Of a stretch of DNA of 27,331 nt, positions 5,541 to 13,925 are shown piece after piece; position 1 is the first letter of the stretch, and every line of letters begins with the position of its first letter. Source of the stretch: JACRCE01 sp038043305 (GTDB lineage Bacteria; Desulfobacterota; GWC2-55-46). Location: assembly GCA_038043305.1 (NCBI GenBank), contig JBBTCG010000087.1, forward strand, positions 1-27,331, read 5' to 3'. The notes below the pieces were generated by a model that did no database searches, had not been told where the DNA came from, and saw nothing but the letters and a program-made list of their open reading frames with translations. The position numbers and the translations under genes were made by a program.

Positions 5541-7442
5541 ATGGGAAAGATTATCGGCATAGACCTCGGTACCACGAACTCGGTCGTCGCGGTCATGGAG
5601 GGCGGGGAGCCTAAGGTCATTGTCAACGAGGAGGGCAGCCGCATAACGCCGTCCGTTGTCGCCTTTACCAAGGATAAGGAGATAGTAGTCGGACAGGTGG
5701 CCAAGAGGCAGGCCGTAACAAACCCTGAGAACACCATCTTCTCGATAAAACGCTTCATGGGCAGGACGCATGACGAGGTGAACGAGGAGATGAAGATGGT
5801 GCCGTACAAGGTGATAAGGGACGGACAGGGGCGCGCTGCGGTGCAGTCAAGCAACATGGGCAAGGACTACCTGCCTCCTGAGATATCCGCCCTGATACTG
5901 CAAAAACTCAAACGTTCCGCCGAGGCGTATCTTGGCGAGCCTGTTACAGAGGCGGTCATCACGGTGCCAGCCTACTTCAACGACGCTCAGAAGCAGGCCA
6001 CGAAGGACGCTGGCAAGATAGCCGGGTTTGACGTTAAAAGGATAATAAACGAACCAACGGCGTCTGCGCTTGCTTACGGTCTTGAGCGGAAAAAGGACGA
6101 GGTCATAGCCGTCTACGACTTCGGCGGCGGCACGTTCGACGTTTCGATACTTGAGGTGGGAGACGGCGTATTCGAGGTAAAGGCAACCAACGGCGACACC
6201 CACCTTGGCGGCGATAACTTTGACCAGCGCATAATAGAGTGGCTTGCCGCCGAGTTCAAGAAGGACAACGGCATAGACCTTTCAAAGGACAGGATGGCGC
6301 TTCAGAGGCTCAGAGAGGCCGCTGAAAAGGCAAAGATAGAGCTCTCCTCCTCGCTTGAGACGGAGATAAACCTGCCGTTTATAACCGCCGACGCAACCGG
6401 GCCTAAGCACCTTGTGGTGAGGCTTTCAAGGGCAAAACTGGAGCAGCTCGTAGTGGAACTTATTGAGAGGAGCAAAAGGCCGTGCGAGCAGGCGCTCAAG
6501 GACGCGGGACTTGACCCGTCACGGATAAACGAGGTGGTGCTTGTCGGCGGTATGACAAGGATGCCGGCCATCCAGCAGTTTGTAAAGCAGATATTCGGCA
6601 GGGAGCCTCATAAGGGCGTAAATCCGGACGAGGTCGTGGCAATAGGGGCGGCCATTCAGGCTGGTGTTCTTGCAGGCGAGGTAAAGGACGTGGTCTTGCT
6701 TGACGTAACTCCTCTTTCCCTCGGCCTCGAGACGCTCGGCGGCATAATGACCACGCTCATTGGCCGCAACACGACCATACCGGCCAAGAAGAAGGAGACC
6801 TTTACCACAGCGGCGGATAATCAGACGCAGGTGGAGATACATGTTTTGCAAGGAGAGCGGCCAATGGCGCGGGACAACAGGACTATCGGCAGGTTTCACC
6901 TTATGGGTCTGCCGCCGGCGCCGAGGGGGATGCCGCAGATAGAGGTGGCCTTTGACATTGACGCCAACGGCATCCTAAACGTCTCCGCAAAGGATACGGC
7001 CACGAACAAGGAGCAGAAGATAACGATAACCGCCTCCAGCGGCCTTGTCAAGGACGAGGTTGAAAAAATGGTTAAGGAAGCGGAGAAAAACGCCGATGAG
7101 GATATTAAGAGGAAAGAGGTCATCGAGACGAGAAATCAGCTTGATTCCCTGATATACTCGACTGAAAAGCTACTTACCGAAAACCGCGCAAAGCTGGCGG
7201 AAGACGACATAAAGGCCGTTGAGGAGGCCGTGGCCGAGGGCAAAAAGGCGCTTGAGCAAAACGAGCCTGGGCCGTTGAAGGACGCGGTGCATAAGATAAA
7301 TACGGCCTCTCATAAGATAGCCGAGGCCATGTACAAGGGGGCCGCCGCAGCTCAGGCGCAACAGGCCGCGCCGGAACATGAGGCCGCAGGCCGCCCGCAG
7401 GGCAACGTCGTTGATGCGGAAGTGGTTGATGAAAAGAAGTAA
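5541..7442 (+). CDS. dnaK: Molecular chaperone DnaK (Hsp70)
   Basis: A 633-aa, full-length DnaK. The N-terminal ATPase domain starts GIDLGTTNS (6-14) and contains the phosphate-binding DFGGGTFDVS and the VLVGGMTRMP signature. The DVVLLDVTPLSLG linker leads into the substrate-binding domain and helical lid, ending in the typical NVVDAEVVDEKK tail. It binds exposed hydrophobic peptides in the cytosol in ATP-driven cycles with DnaJ and GrpE. The ATG at 5541 is chosen because GGGAGGAG (5526-5533) precedes it and MGKIIGIDLGTT is the family start; an in-frame start at 5472 would add 23 unrelated residues. No hrcA or grpE is adjacent. The stop is followed by a 200-nt repeat-bearing gap before the DnaJ-like gene. 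Confidence 0.98.
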   Translation: MGKIIGIDLGTTNSVVAVMEGGEPKVIVNEEGSRITPSVVAFTKDKEIVVGQVAKRQAVTNPENTIFSIKRFMGRTHDEVNEEMKMVPYKVIRDGQGRAAVQSSNMGKDYLPPEISALILQKLKRSAEAYLGEPVTEAVITVPAYFNDAQKQATKDAGKIAGFDVKRIINEPTASALAYGLERKKDEVIAVYDFGGGTFDVSILEVGDGVFEVKATNGDTHLGGDNFDQRIIEWLAAEFKKDNGIDLSKDRMALQRLREAAEKAKIELSSSLETEINLPFITADATGPKHLVVRLSRAKLEQLVVELIERSKRPCEQALKDAGLDPSRINEVVLVGGMTRMPAIQQFVKQIFGREPHKGVNPDEVVAIGAAIQAGVLAGEVKDVVLLDVTPLSLGLETLGGIMTTLIGRNTTIPAKKKETFTTAADNQTQVEIHVLQGERPMARDNRTIGRFHLMGLPPAPRGMPQIEVAFDIDANGILNVSAKDTATNKEQKITITASSGLVKDEVEKMVKEAEKNADEDIKRKEVIETRNQLDSLIYSTEKLLTENRAKLAEDDIKAVEEAVAEGKKALEQNEPGPLKDAVHKINTASHKIAEAMYKGAAAAQAQQAAPEHEAAGRPQGNVVDAEVVDEKK

Positions 7443-7475
7443 TCTGTTAGGAGTACAGGAATAACGGCATACAGC

Positions 7476-7531
7476 CCGCAGGGCAAGGCTTGAGCCCTGC
7501 GGTCTTAGAACATGCAACCCTGAAGGGTTGC
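7476..7531. repeat. Double-hairpin intergenic repeat
   Basis: Two perfect hairpins: CCGCAGGGC/GCCCTGCGG (7476-7484 with 7494-7502) and GCAACCCT/AGGGTTGC (7514-7521 with 7524-7531). No T-tract follows, so termination is not indicated. From memory, palindromes of the GCAACCCTGAAGGGTTGC type are interspersed repeats in several bacterial genomes. Confidence 0.6.
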
Positions 7532-7567
7532 CCTACGAAGGCACGCACCCGCTTATATAATCAATCT

Positions 7568-7641
7568 GGTTATCGGGTATCAGGTATCAGTAAAACGGTT
7601 TTGTCTTTGCCGATAACCGGTAACTGACAACCGATAACCGG
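7568..7641. repeat. GATAACC-type inverted and tandem repeat before the DnaJ gene
   Basis: Imperfect inverted repeat with 16-nt arms (7568-7583 against 7624-7639, 14 pairs) plus a direct repeat CCGATAACCGG at 7610-7620 and 7631-7641 (21-nt period). The element ends one base before the ATG at 7643, so any folded RNA would include the translation start. No Shine-Dalgarno sequence is visible here. Confidence 0.65.
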
Positions 7642-7642
7642 T

Positions 7643-8521
7643 ATGAACATGGCAAATAAGGACTACTACGATATACTTGGAGTTGCAAAGAACGCAACCG
7701 ACGAGGAGCTTAAAAAGGCGTATCGTTCGCTTGCCAAGAAGTATCACCCGGACCTTCATCCCGGTAACAAGGCGATGGAGGCGAAGTTCAAGGATATAAA
7801 CGAGGCTTACGGGGTGCTCTCCGACCCCAAAAAACGTTCGGACTATGACCTTACCGGAACGGTTCCATTCGGCCCGGAAGGTGCGCAGGGTTTTCAGTAT
7901 CAGGACTTCGGGTTCGGCGGGTTTGACGACGTCTTCGGAGAGATATTCGGCAGCCGCGGCAGGCGCCGCGGCATACAGCGCGGCGAGGACATAGAATACT
8001 CCCTTGACGTGGACTTCCTTCATGCCGCTAAAGGCACTGAGGTGAGGTTTGCCGTGCAAAGGCGCTCCGGGGTCGAGACCATCACCGTAAAGATACCGCC
8101 GGGCATAACGACAGGCTCCCGCGTGCGGGTAGCGGGTAAGGGGGATGACGGGTACGATGGCGGCCCGCCGGGAGACCTGTTCATCACCACGAGCGTCAAG
8201 CCGCATCAGTACTTCAGACGAGTTGACAACGACATATACGTGGACGTGCCGTTGACGATAAAGGAGGCGCTTCTCGGCGCCGAGATAAAGGTGCCTACGA
8301 TTGACGGCTATACCACCATTAAGGCGCCGCCTCTTACGGCCAACGGCCGGCGGCTGAGGATAAAAAACAAGGGCGTTTTTGGCGCGCATGAAAAGGCGCG
8401 CGGGGATCAATACGTGGTGATGAACGTCGCGCTGCCGGGCAAGTTAAACGCCGGGTCAAAGGAGCTTATAGAGGAGCTCGACGAAATAAATCCCTATGAA
8501 CCGCGAAAGGGATTGTGGTAA
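7643..8521 (+). CDS. DnaJ/CbpA-type J-domain co-chaperone without zinc finger
   Basis: A 292-aa Hsp40 (290 aa from the second ATG at 7649, which gives the family-typical start MANKDYYDILGV). The J domain (about residues 3-72) has the catalytic HPD motif in KYHPDLHPG. A Gly/Phe-rich linker with FGFGGFDDVFGEIFG follows, then a two-part C-terminal substrate-binding region. The four CxxCxGxG zinc motifs of true DnaJ are absent, so it is a class B protein like CbpA. It should stimulate DnaK ATPase and deliver substrates; the adjacent dnaK supports this. Neither possible ATG has a recognisable ribosome-binding site, and a repeat hairpin abuts the start. Confidence 0.93.
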   Translation: MNMANKDYYDILGVAKNATDEELKKAYRSLAKKYHPDLHPGNKAMEAKFKDINEAYGVLSDPKKRSDYDLTGTVPFGPEGAQGFQYQDFGFGGFDDVFGEIFGSRGRRRGIQRGEDIEYSLDVDFLHAAKGTEVRFAVQRRSGVETITVKIPPGITTGSRVRVAGKGDDGYDGGPPGDLFITTSVKPHQYFRRVDNDIYVDVPLTIKEALLGAEIKVPTIDGYTTIKAPPLTANGRRLRIKNKGVFGAHEKARGDQYVVMNVALPGKLNAGSKELIEELDEINPYEPRKGLW

Positions 8522-8528
8522 AATTAAG

Positions 8529-8611
8529 TATAATGGATTATATCGGAAGCCTATAAACAAGCCGTCTCTCACCAAAGCCGCTCCCTACGCCTGATATGTC
8601 AGGCAAGAGGT
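8529..8611 (+). promoter_or_regulatory. Leader with TATAAT box and hairpin before the Clp gene
   Basis: A perfect TATAAT lies at 8529-8534, but no -35 box is seen at the right distance, so promoter status is doubtful. Hairpin GCCTGA-TATG-TCAGGC (8589-8604) directly precedes the ribosome-binding site AAGAGGT (8605-8611) of the Clp ATPase. Confidence 0.3.
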
Positions 8612-8615
8612 GAAT

Positions 8616-10904
8616 ATGGCTGACCTAGAAGAGATAAAAGAAAAGTTTAGTCCGTCGGCAAGGCGCGTCCTTGACGCGGCTGTCGAGGAAAGCAAAAACC
8701 GGCAGCACTACTACCTCGGCGTCGAACACCTGTTTTTGGCCTTTGCCAAGGTGGAAGAGCCGTTCTTCAGGGAAGTCCTCGAAGGCTTAAACCTCGACGT
8801 CTATCACGTCCTCAACTTTCTCAACGAACATCTCAACGTATCGCGCCAGTACATAGGCATCGGCATGAAGGTGCCGCCTCCGACTAAGAACGTCTTGAGG
8901 CTTGCGCGCGAGGAGGCGAGCCGCTGGAACAGGGAGGAGATTGATTCAACCGACCTGTTTATCGCCATATTTCAGGAAAATCACAGCCTGCCCGCAAAGA
9001 TATTCAGGAGCTTCGGACTTGACCCTGACTACGTGATGCGCCAGATAACGCTCAAGGTCAAGAGCCGGGAGGAAACTGACGAGGAGATCAAGAAAAAATA
9101 CGAGCTGCCTCCGAACCTCAAGCACTTTGCCGTGAACCTCAATAAACTTGCCCGCTTTGACAAGCTCCCGATAATCATAGGCAGGGACGCGGAGATGCGG
9201 CAGGTCATGGAGATACTGTGCCACGTTGACCGCTCCAACTCCGTTATGATAACCGGGGAGCCGGGCGTGGGCAAGACTGCGATAGTGGAGGGGCTTGCGC
9301 GGCTCATCGAGCTTGAGCCGTCAAAGGCGCCCAAGAGGCTCCGTGACAAGCAGATAGTCAATCTCCAGATGAACTCCATTGTCGCTGGTACGATATTCCG
9401 GGGCATGTTCGAGGACAGGATCGAGAAGATAATAAAGGAGATAAAGGAAAAGAAGAACATCATATTCTTTATTGACGAAGCGCACACCCTCATAGGGGCC
9501 GGGAGCGCGATGGGCGTGCCGTCCGACGCGGCCAACATATTCAAGTCAACGCTTGCAAGAGGAGAGGTGCAGATAATCGGCGCGACCACGCTTTCGGAGT
9601 ACAAGGAGTTCATCGCCGAGGACGAGGCGCTTGCGCGCCGTTTCCGCCTTGTGAACATCTCTGAGCCTACGGTCGAGCAGACCAGAAAGATACTTTACGG
9701 CATAAGGCCGCGCCTTGAGAAGAACTATTCGGTGTCAATAACCGACGACGCGGTTGACACGGCGCTTGACATGAGCCAGCGATACATGAGGAGCCTCAAG
9801 ATGCCGGACAAGGTCATCGGCTGGATAGACACGTCGTGCGTCAAGGTGGAGATGCACAGGCCCAATGAGCCGGTGAAGCCGAGCGACGTGATAGAGGTGA
9901 TCTCCCAGGAGACCAAGATACCTCAGGATATGATATTCAGGGACACGAACGCCCGTTTCAAGGACATGGAGAGGGCGCTTTCAAGACGCATCATCGGCCA
10001 GAAAGAGGCCATTGCCGCGCTTTCAAAAAGGCTGAGGCTCAACAAGGGGCCTCTTAAAGAGAACTATTCGCGGCCCGACGGGGTGCTCCTCTTTCTCGGG
10101 CCCACCGGCGTGGGCAAGACCGAGCTTGCAAAGGCTCTGGCCGAGTTCCTTTTCGGCGACGATAAGAAAATGATACGGGTGGACATGAGCGAGTACAAGG
10201 ACTCGGCCGTGGCCGTTGATAAGCTCATCGGGATGCCGAGGGGAATAGTAGGCTCTGAAAGGGGCGGACTTCTTACCAATCCGGTGCGCGAGAACCCTTA
10301 TTCGGTCGTGCTCCTCGACGAGGTGGAAAAGGCGCACCCCTTTGTGCTCAACCTGTTTTTACAGGTCTTTGACGAGGGCTGGCTCACGGACGGCAGGGGC
10401 AAGAGGGTGTACTTCAGCGACACCGTAATCATCATGACAAGTAACCTTGGGTCCGACGTCTTCAGAAGGCACGTCAAACCAATGGGTTTCCTTGAGGACG
10501 AGGGCAAGGGCAAGATTGACACGCTCAAAAAAGACATCATAAAGGACGTGGAGAACACCTTTTCGCCGGAGTTTTTGAACCGCATAGACGACATAATCGT
10601 GTTTACGCCGCTTACGAAGCACGAGGTTAGGGATTTGACCAGCATGTACCTTGGCAGGATTCAGGCGCACCTTGAGGAGTACGGCAAGCATCTTATCGTG
10701 AGTCAGGCCGCCGTGGATATGCTCGTGGGCAAAGGCTATAATGAGAGGTACGGGGCGCGGTTCTTAAAGAGGCATATTGACGAGATGGTCAAGGTGCCGA
10801 TAACGCTTAAATGGAAGGACGGCGAATTTTTCAAGGTTGACGCATCAGACGGGGCAGTGACAGTAGAGGCCGAGCACGCCGGACTTCCGGCGCTTCTGAT
10901 ATGA
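8616..10904 (+). CDS. Two-ring Clp/Hsp100 AAA+ ATPase, ClpA/ClpC-like
   Basis: A 762-aa Hsp100 unfoldase. A double Clp N-domain (about 5-145) is followed by AAA ring 1 with Walker A GEPGVGKTA (214-222) and Walker B FIDEAH (285-290), then ring 2 with GPTGVGKT (495-502) and LLDEVEKAH (566-574), and a C-terminal D2-small domain. Between the rings only a short linker is seen, with no long coiled-coil M domain as in ClpB. MGF at 623-625 sits where ClpA and ClpC carry their ClpP-docking [ILV]-G-[FL] loop, so partnership with ClpP is plausible. ATG 8616 is chosen over GTG 8610 because AAGAGGT precedes it. Downstream of dnaK and the J-protein it looks like part of a quality-control cluster; the usp gene starts 7 nt after its stop. 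Confidence 0.92.
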   Translation: MADLEEIKEKFSPSARRVLDAAVEESKNRQHYYLGVEHLFLAFAKVEEPFFREVLEGLNLDVYHVLNFLNEHLNVSRQYIGIGMKVPPPTKNVLRLAREEASRWNREEIDSTDLFIAIFQENHSLPAKIFRSFGLDPDYVMRQITLKVKSREETDEEIKKKYELPPNLKHFAVNLNKLARFDKLPIIIGRDAEMRQVMEILCHVDRSNSVMITGEPGVGKTAIVEGLARLIELEPSKAPKRLRDKQIVNLQMNSIVAGTIFRGMFEDRIEKIIKEIKEKKNIIFFIDEAHTLIGAGSAMGVPSDAANIFKSTLARGEVQIIGATTLSEYKEFIAEDEALARRFRLVNISEPTVEQTRKILYGIRPRLEKNYSVSITDDAVDTALDMSQRYMRSLKMPDKVIGWIDTSCVKVEMHRPNEPVKPSDVIEVISQETKIPQDMIFRDTNARFKDMERALSRRIIGQKEAIAALSKRLRLNKGPLKENYSRPDGVLLFLGPTGVGKTELAKALAEFLFGDDKKMIRVDMSEYKDSAVAVDKLIGMPRGIVGSERGGLLTNPVRENPYSVVLLDEVEKAHPFVLNLFLQVFDEGWLTDGRGKRVYFSDTVIIMTSNLGSDVFRRHVKPMGFLEDEGKGKIDTLKKDIIKDVENTFSPEFLNRIDDIIVFTPLTKHEVRDLTSMYLGRIQAHLEEYGKHLIVSQAAVDMLVGKGYNERYGARFLKRHIDEMVKVPITLKWKDGEFFKVDASDGAVTVEAEHAGLPALLI

Positions 10905-10911
10905 GGCAATC

Positions 10912-11769
10912 ATGATAAAAGAAATCCTTCTCCCTCACGACGGCTCGGATCACTCGGCAAGCGCCCTTCAATATGCGCTGTCGTTTGCAAAGGCGCTTGA
11001 CGCCGCTATTACCGGCCTGTATGTCGTTGACATCGTTGCCCTCGAAGGCCCCTTTCTCCATGACATGTCAGGCTCATTGGGATTTGAGCCGTACCTTAAT
11101 CTGTCCGACAAGATGCGCTCAGTGCTCGAAGGACGCGGCGCGCTCGTCATGGAGGGCTTTGCCTCAGAGTGTAAAAAAGCCGGCGTCGGATTCAAGACGC
11201 AGATAAGCTCAGGGGTAGTTGCCAACGAGATATGCGGGGCCGCAAGGCTTGCCGACCTTGTGGTCATGGGCGGCAGGGGCGTTAACGCAAAGTTCGATTA
11301 CGGGCTGCTGGGTTCCGTAACAGAGGCGGTGGTGCGTAAGTCCACTGCGCCGGTGTGCGTGGTTCCGGGCGTTTTCGAGCTTGTAAAAAACCCGTTGCTT
11401 GCGTATGACGGCTCTCCAGGGGCCTCCAGCGCCATGCATTCGGCCGCTGAGATCGTAAAAAGATTGTCGCTCCCTCTGACCGTCCTTACCGTCGTGGCCG
11501 CTGATGCCGTCTCAGGTGCCGCCTCAGGCGAAGGCGAGGCGCTTCTTAAAGAGGCTGCGGATTATTTGAAGCCTTATGATATAACGGCGCGGTTTATCCG
11601 CTTACAGGGCGAGGCCGCGTTGGCGATAGCGAATTATTACAAAGAGCATTGCCATGACCTTATCTTCATGGGCGCTTCCCGCCGTTCAAGGCTTGTCAAG
11701 CTGGCGCTCGGCAGCGTTGCCGAGCAGGTGATGCGAAGCGTTGACGGTCCGTTTTTTATGCACAGATGA
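10912..11769 (+). CDS. Tandem universal stress protein (two UspA domains)
   Basis: A 285-aa protein with two UspA folds, roughly residues 1-147 and 150-285. Each starts with the family pattern (ILLPHDGSDHSASALQYA; LLAYDGSPGASSAMHSA) and ends with a nucleotide-loop region (GGRG at 120-123 with GS soon after; GASRRSRLVKLALGS in the second). The second loop has Arg in place of the second glycine, so ATP binding may differ between the halves. It is probably a cytosolic stress-response protein; the partner is unknown. It begins 7 nt after the Clp stop, with TGAGGC overlapping that stop as the ribosome-binding site, so it is almost certainly co-transcribed with the Clp gene. Confidence 0.93.
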   Translation: MIKEILLPHDGSDHSASALQYALSFAKALDAAITGLYVVDIVALEGPFLHDMSGSLGFEPYLNLSDKMRSVLEGRGALVMEGFASECKKAGVGFKTQISSGVVANEICGAARLADLVVMGGRGVNAKFDYGLLGSVTEAVVRKSTAPVCVVPGVFELVKNPLLAYDGSPGASSAMHSAAEIVKRLSLPLTVLTVVAADAVSGAASGEGEALLKEAADYLKPYDITARFIRLQGEAALAIANYYKEHCHDLIFMGASRRSRLVKLALGSVAEQVMRSVDGPFFMHR

Positions 11770-11822
11770 GCCGCACCCAGTCCCGCCTGCCTATCTTCAT
11801 CCATTGAGGAACTAAAATCGAT

Positions 11823-13808
11823 ATGAATGAGAACGAACCCAAGAACGCAGCCGAGTGGAACGCGCTCGGCCTTGCGTTGTCGAACCTTGAAAGGTTTGAA
11901 GAGGCGCTAAATTGCTTTGACAGGGCAATCGAGCTGGCCCCCGGCCATCTGGACGCCCTTGGCAACAGGGCCTCCACCCTGCATCTGATGAAGCGTTTTG
12001 TCGAAGCGTTGAACGCTTACGAGAGGACGGTCAATGCCTCGCCGCTCGCTGCCGAGTACTGGTTTGCCAAGGCCGAGGTCGAGAGGAGTTTTGGCCGCGC
12101 CGCAAAGGCCGTGGTCTCCTATCAGTTCTTCATTGCGCTCGCGCCGGACGGACGGACAGACCTTGTTGGACGCGCAAAGGAGTACGTTAAGGAGTTTTCG
12201 GTAAAAGGGGTCAAGTCGTTCCCTGACGCGGCCTACGAGATGCTCATAGCCGGTTTTGTTTTGTGCGGGCAGATGAAGTGGGAGGAGGGGATTGGCCTCT
12301 TTGAAAAGGCGGTAAAACTCAGTCCGTTTTTCGCGCTGGCATGGCAGTACAAGGGCAAATGCTGTTATGGACTCAAACGTTTGAATGACGCCATTCGCTG
12401 CTATGAAAAGGCAATCGAGTTGGACTCTTCCAACGCCGTCAACTGGTTTTGTAAGGGGATGATTGCAAGCGGCCTTGGGCGTCATCACGACGCGAAGATA
12501 GCATATTCGCGCGCCGTTGAGATAGACCCGCTCGACTCCGAAGGCTGGATAAACCTTGGCCGCACCCTCGCCGTGATGAGAAAGCCGGATGAGGCTGTTT
12601 CGTGCTTCATAAAGGCGACCGCACTGACGCCGCACATCTGGTATGCGTGGTTCGGAAGGGCGCTTTCAGAGGACGAGCTTGGCCGCGCTCAGGGAGCGCT
12701 CGATTCATACAAAAAGGTTATAGAGTTTCCTCCGCCTGATGGGACCAAGGAGTTGGACTATGCAAAAAAACGCATAGGCGAACTCCAATCGTCTCTTGTT
12801 GCCGATAAATCGTCCGGTTATGCAAGGTCGCCTGTCAGGGACGCCCCAACTCCTCCGGCTCAATCCAATGCGCCGCGCAACCCTGAGCAGGCCGAGGCCT
12901 GGAATAAGAAGGGGATAGACTATCTTAATCAGGGGAGCACCGCCGAGGCCATAGCATGTTTCGATAAGGCGATAGAGTTTGACGCCCTCTCGATAAGGCC
13001 GCTCTTCAACAAGGCCATCGCGCTGGACGACCTTGGGCGCGATGATGAGTCCTCTGACTGTTATGCAAAGGTCATTGCGATTGATCCAAAGGTCAGCGCC
13101 GCATGGCTCAATAAGGGCGCGGCGGCCTCAAGGCTTGGCCGGTTGGAGGAGGCCGTATCCTGCTTTGAAAAGGCCATCGTGCTCGAGCCGAAAAACGGCC
13201 TTGCGTGGTTTAATAAGGGCAAGTGTCTGGCTGATCTTAAACGATACGCCGAGGCCATGAGGTGTTACGACGCGGCGCTTCTTATGAATCCGAGGGATGC
13301 AAGCGCCCTTGTCAATAAGGGCGTGGTGTTCCAGAACGAGGCGAATCTTTTTGACGCCCTTGCCTGCTATGACGCGGCCATTGCGATTGATCCAAGGCAC
13401 GCCTTTGCATGGAACAACAAGGGAGAGGTTTTGAACGGCCTCAAGCGCTTTGCACAGGCTATCGTATGTTTTGACATGGCGCTTAAGGTGAAGGAGTTTG
13501 CATCTCCGTGGTGCGGCAAAGGAGATAGCCTTAGAAATCTTGGCAGGCACGAAGAGGCCGTCGTCGAATACCGGAAGGCCGTTGACCGCTATGGAGCTTA
13601 TGCCGAGGCGTGGCGCGGAAAGGCGCTCTCCGAGGATAAGATAGGGCTTAAAAACGAGAGCATTGATTCATACAAGAAGTTCATTGCCTCAGCCCCTGAT
13701 AAGGGAACAAAGGAGGCAATGGAGGCAATGGCAAGACTAAAGGAATCGGGGGTAAGCGAAGCCGAACTGAGCGCGCTTGTCAAACGGCCGGAACTAAATA
13801 GGAACTAA
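11823..13808 (+). CDS. Large tetratricopeptide-repeat (TPR) protein
   Basis: A 661-aa protein made almost wholly of TPR units (about 16), for example AWQYKGKCCYGLKRLNDAIR. A Pro/Ser-rich linker lies at about 326-356. No signal peptide, membrane helix or catalytic domain is visible, so a cytosolic scaffold is likely; the partner cannot be named. The array falls into three blocks, each closed by a longer unit of similar wording (from about residues 79, 274 and 595; the last two share ALSED and SYKK followed by GTKE). GAGGA (11806-11810) is 12 nt before the ATG. A perfect 11-bp tandem duplication straddles the stop codon. It may be transcribed with the usp gene, 53 nt upstream. Confidence 0.9.
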   Translation: MNENEPKNAAEWNALGLALSNLERFEEALNCFDRAIELAPGHLDALGNRASTLHLMKRFVEALNAYERTVNASPLAAEYWFAKAEVERSFGRAAKAVVSYQFFIALAPDGRTDLVGRAKEYVKEFSVKGVKSFPDAAYEMLIAGFVLCGQMKWEEGIGLFEKAVKLSPFFALAWQYKGKCCYGLKRLNDAIRCYEKAIELDSSNAVNWFCKGMIASGLGRHHDAKIAYSRAVEIDPLDSEGWINLGRTLAVMRKPDEAVSCFIKATALTPHIWYAWFGRALSEDELGRAQGALDSYKKVIEFPPPDGTKELDYAKKRIGELQSSLVADKSSGYARSPVRDAPTPPAQSNAPRNPEQAEAWNKKGIDYLNQGSTAEAIACFDKAIEFDALSIRPLFNKAIALDDLGRDDESSDCYAKVIAIDPKVSAAWLNKGAAASRLGRLEEAVSCFEKAIVLEPKNGLAWFNKGKCLADLKRYAEAMRCYDAALLMNPRDASALVNKGVVFQNEANLFDALACYDAAIAIDPRHAFAWNNKGEVLNGLKRFAQAIVCFDMALKVKEFASPWCGKGDSLRNLGRHEEAVVEYRKAVDRYGAYAEAWRGKALSEDKIGLKNESIDSYKKFIASAPDKGTKEAMEAMARLKESGVSEAELSALVKRPELNRN

Positions 13809-13811
13809 ATA
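13790..13811. repeat. 11-bp tandem duplication creating the TPR stop codon
   Basis: GGAACTAAATA occurs twice in a row (13790-13800 and 13801-13811). The TPR stop TAA (13806-13808) is in the second copy and exists only because the 11-bp duplication shifts the frame. Confidence 0.85.
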
Positions 13812-13830
13812 GGGATAGCTGTCCCTATTT
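13807..13830 (+). terminator. Hairpin at the TPR stop codon
   Basis: AAATAGGGA (13807-13815) pairs perfectly with 13822-13830 around a 6-nt loop TAGCTG. The stem begins inside the stop codon. Only two further T follow, so it is a weak terminator or an interspersed palindrome. Confidence 0.45.
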
Positions 13831-13864
13831 TCCCATCGTGAGGCCGACCCTTTCAGATTCGATT

Positions 13865-13897
13865 AAAGGCGCTTGCCAAGAGGCAAGCGCCTTTTTT
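13865..13897 (+). terminator. Strong intrinsic terminator after the TPR gene
   Basis: GGCGCTTGCC (13868-13877) and GGCAAGCGCC (13882-13891) form a perfect 10-bp stem with loop AAGA, followed by six T (13892-13897). AAA at 13865-13867 can extend the stem. It separates the stress and TPR genes from the repair genes. Confidence 0.93.
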
Positions 13898-13907
13898 GTT
13901 TTCGTTG

Positions 13908-13916
13908 TGATAAAAT
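13908..13916 (+). promoter_or_regulatory. Possible extended -10 promoter of the addB-like gene
   Basis: TGATAAAAT fits an extended -10 (TGn plus TAAAAT). Only 28 bases lie between the preceding T-tract and the ATG at 13926, so a promoter must be here or further upstream. No -35 box is seen. Transcription from it would start near the ATG, giving a nearly leaderless mRNA. Confidence 0.3.
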
Positions 13917-13925
13917 CCGCAGGAT

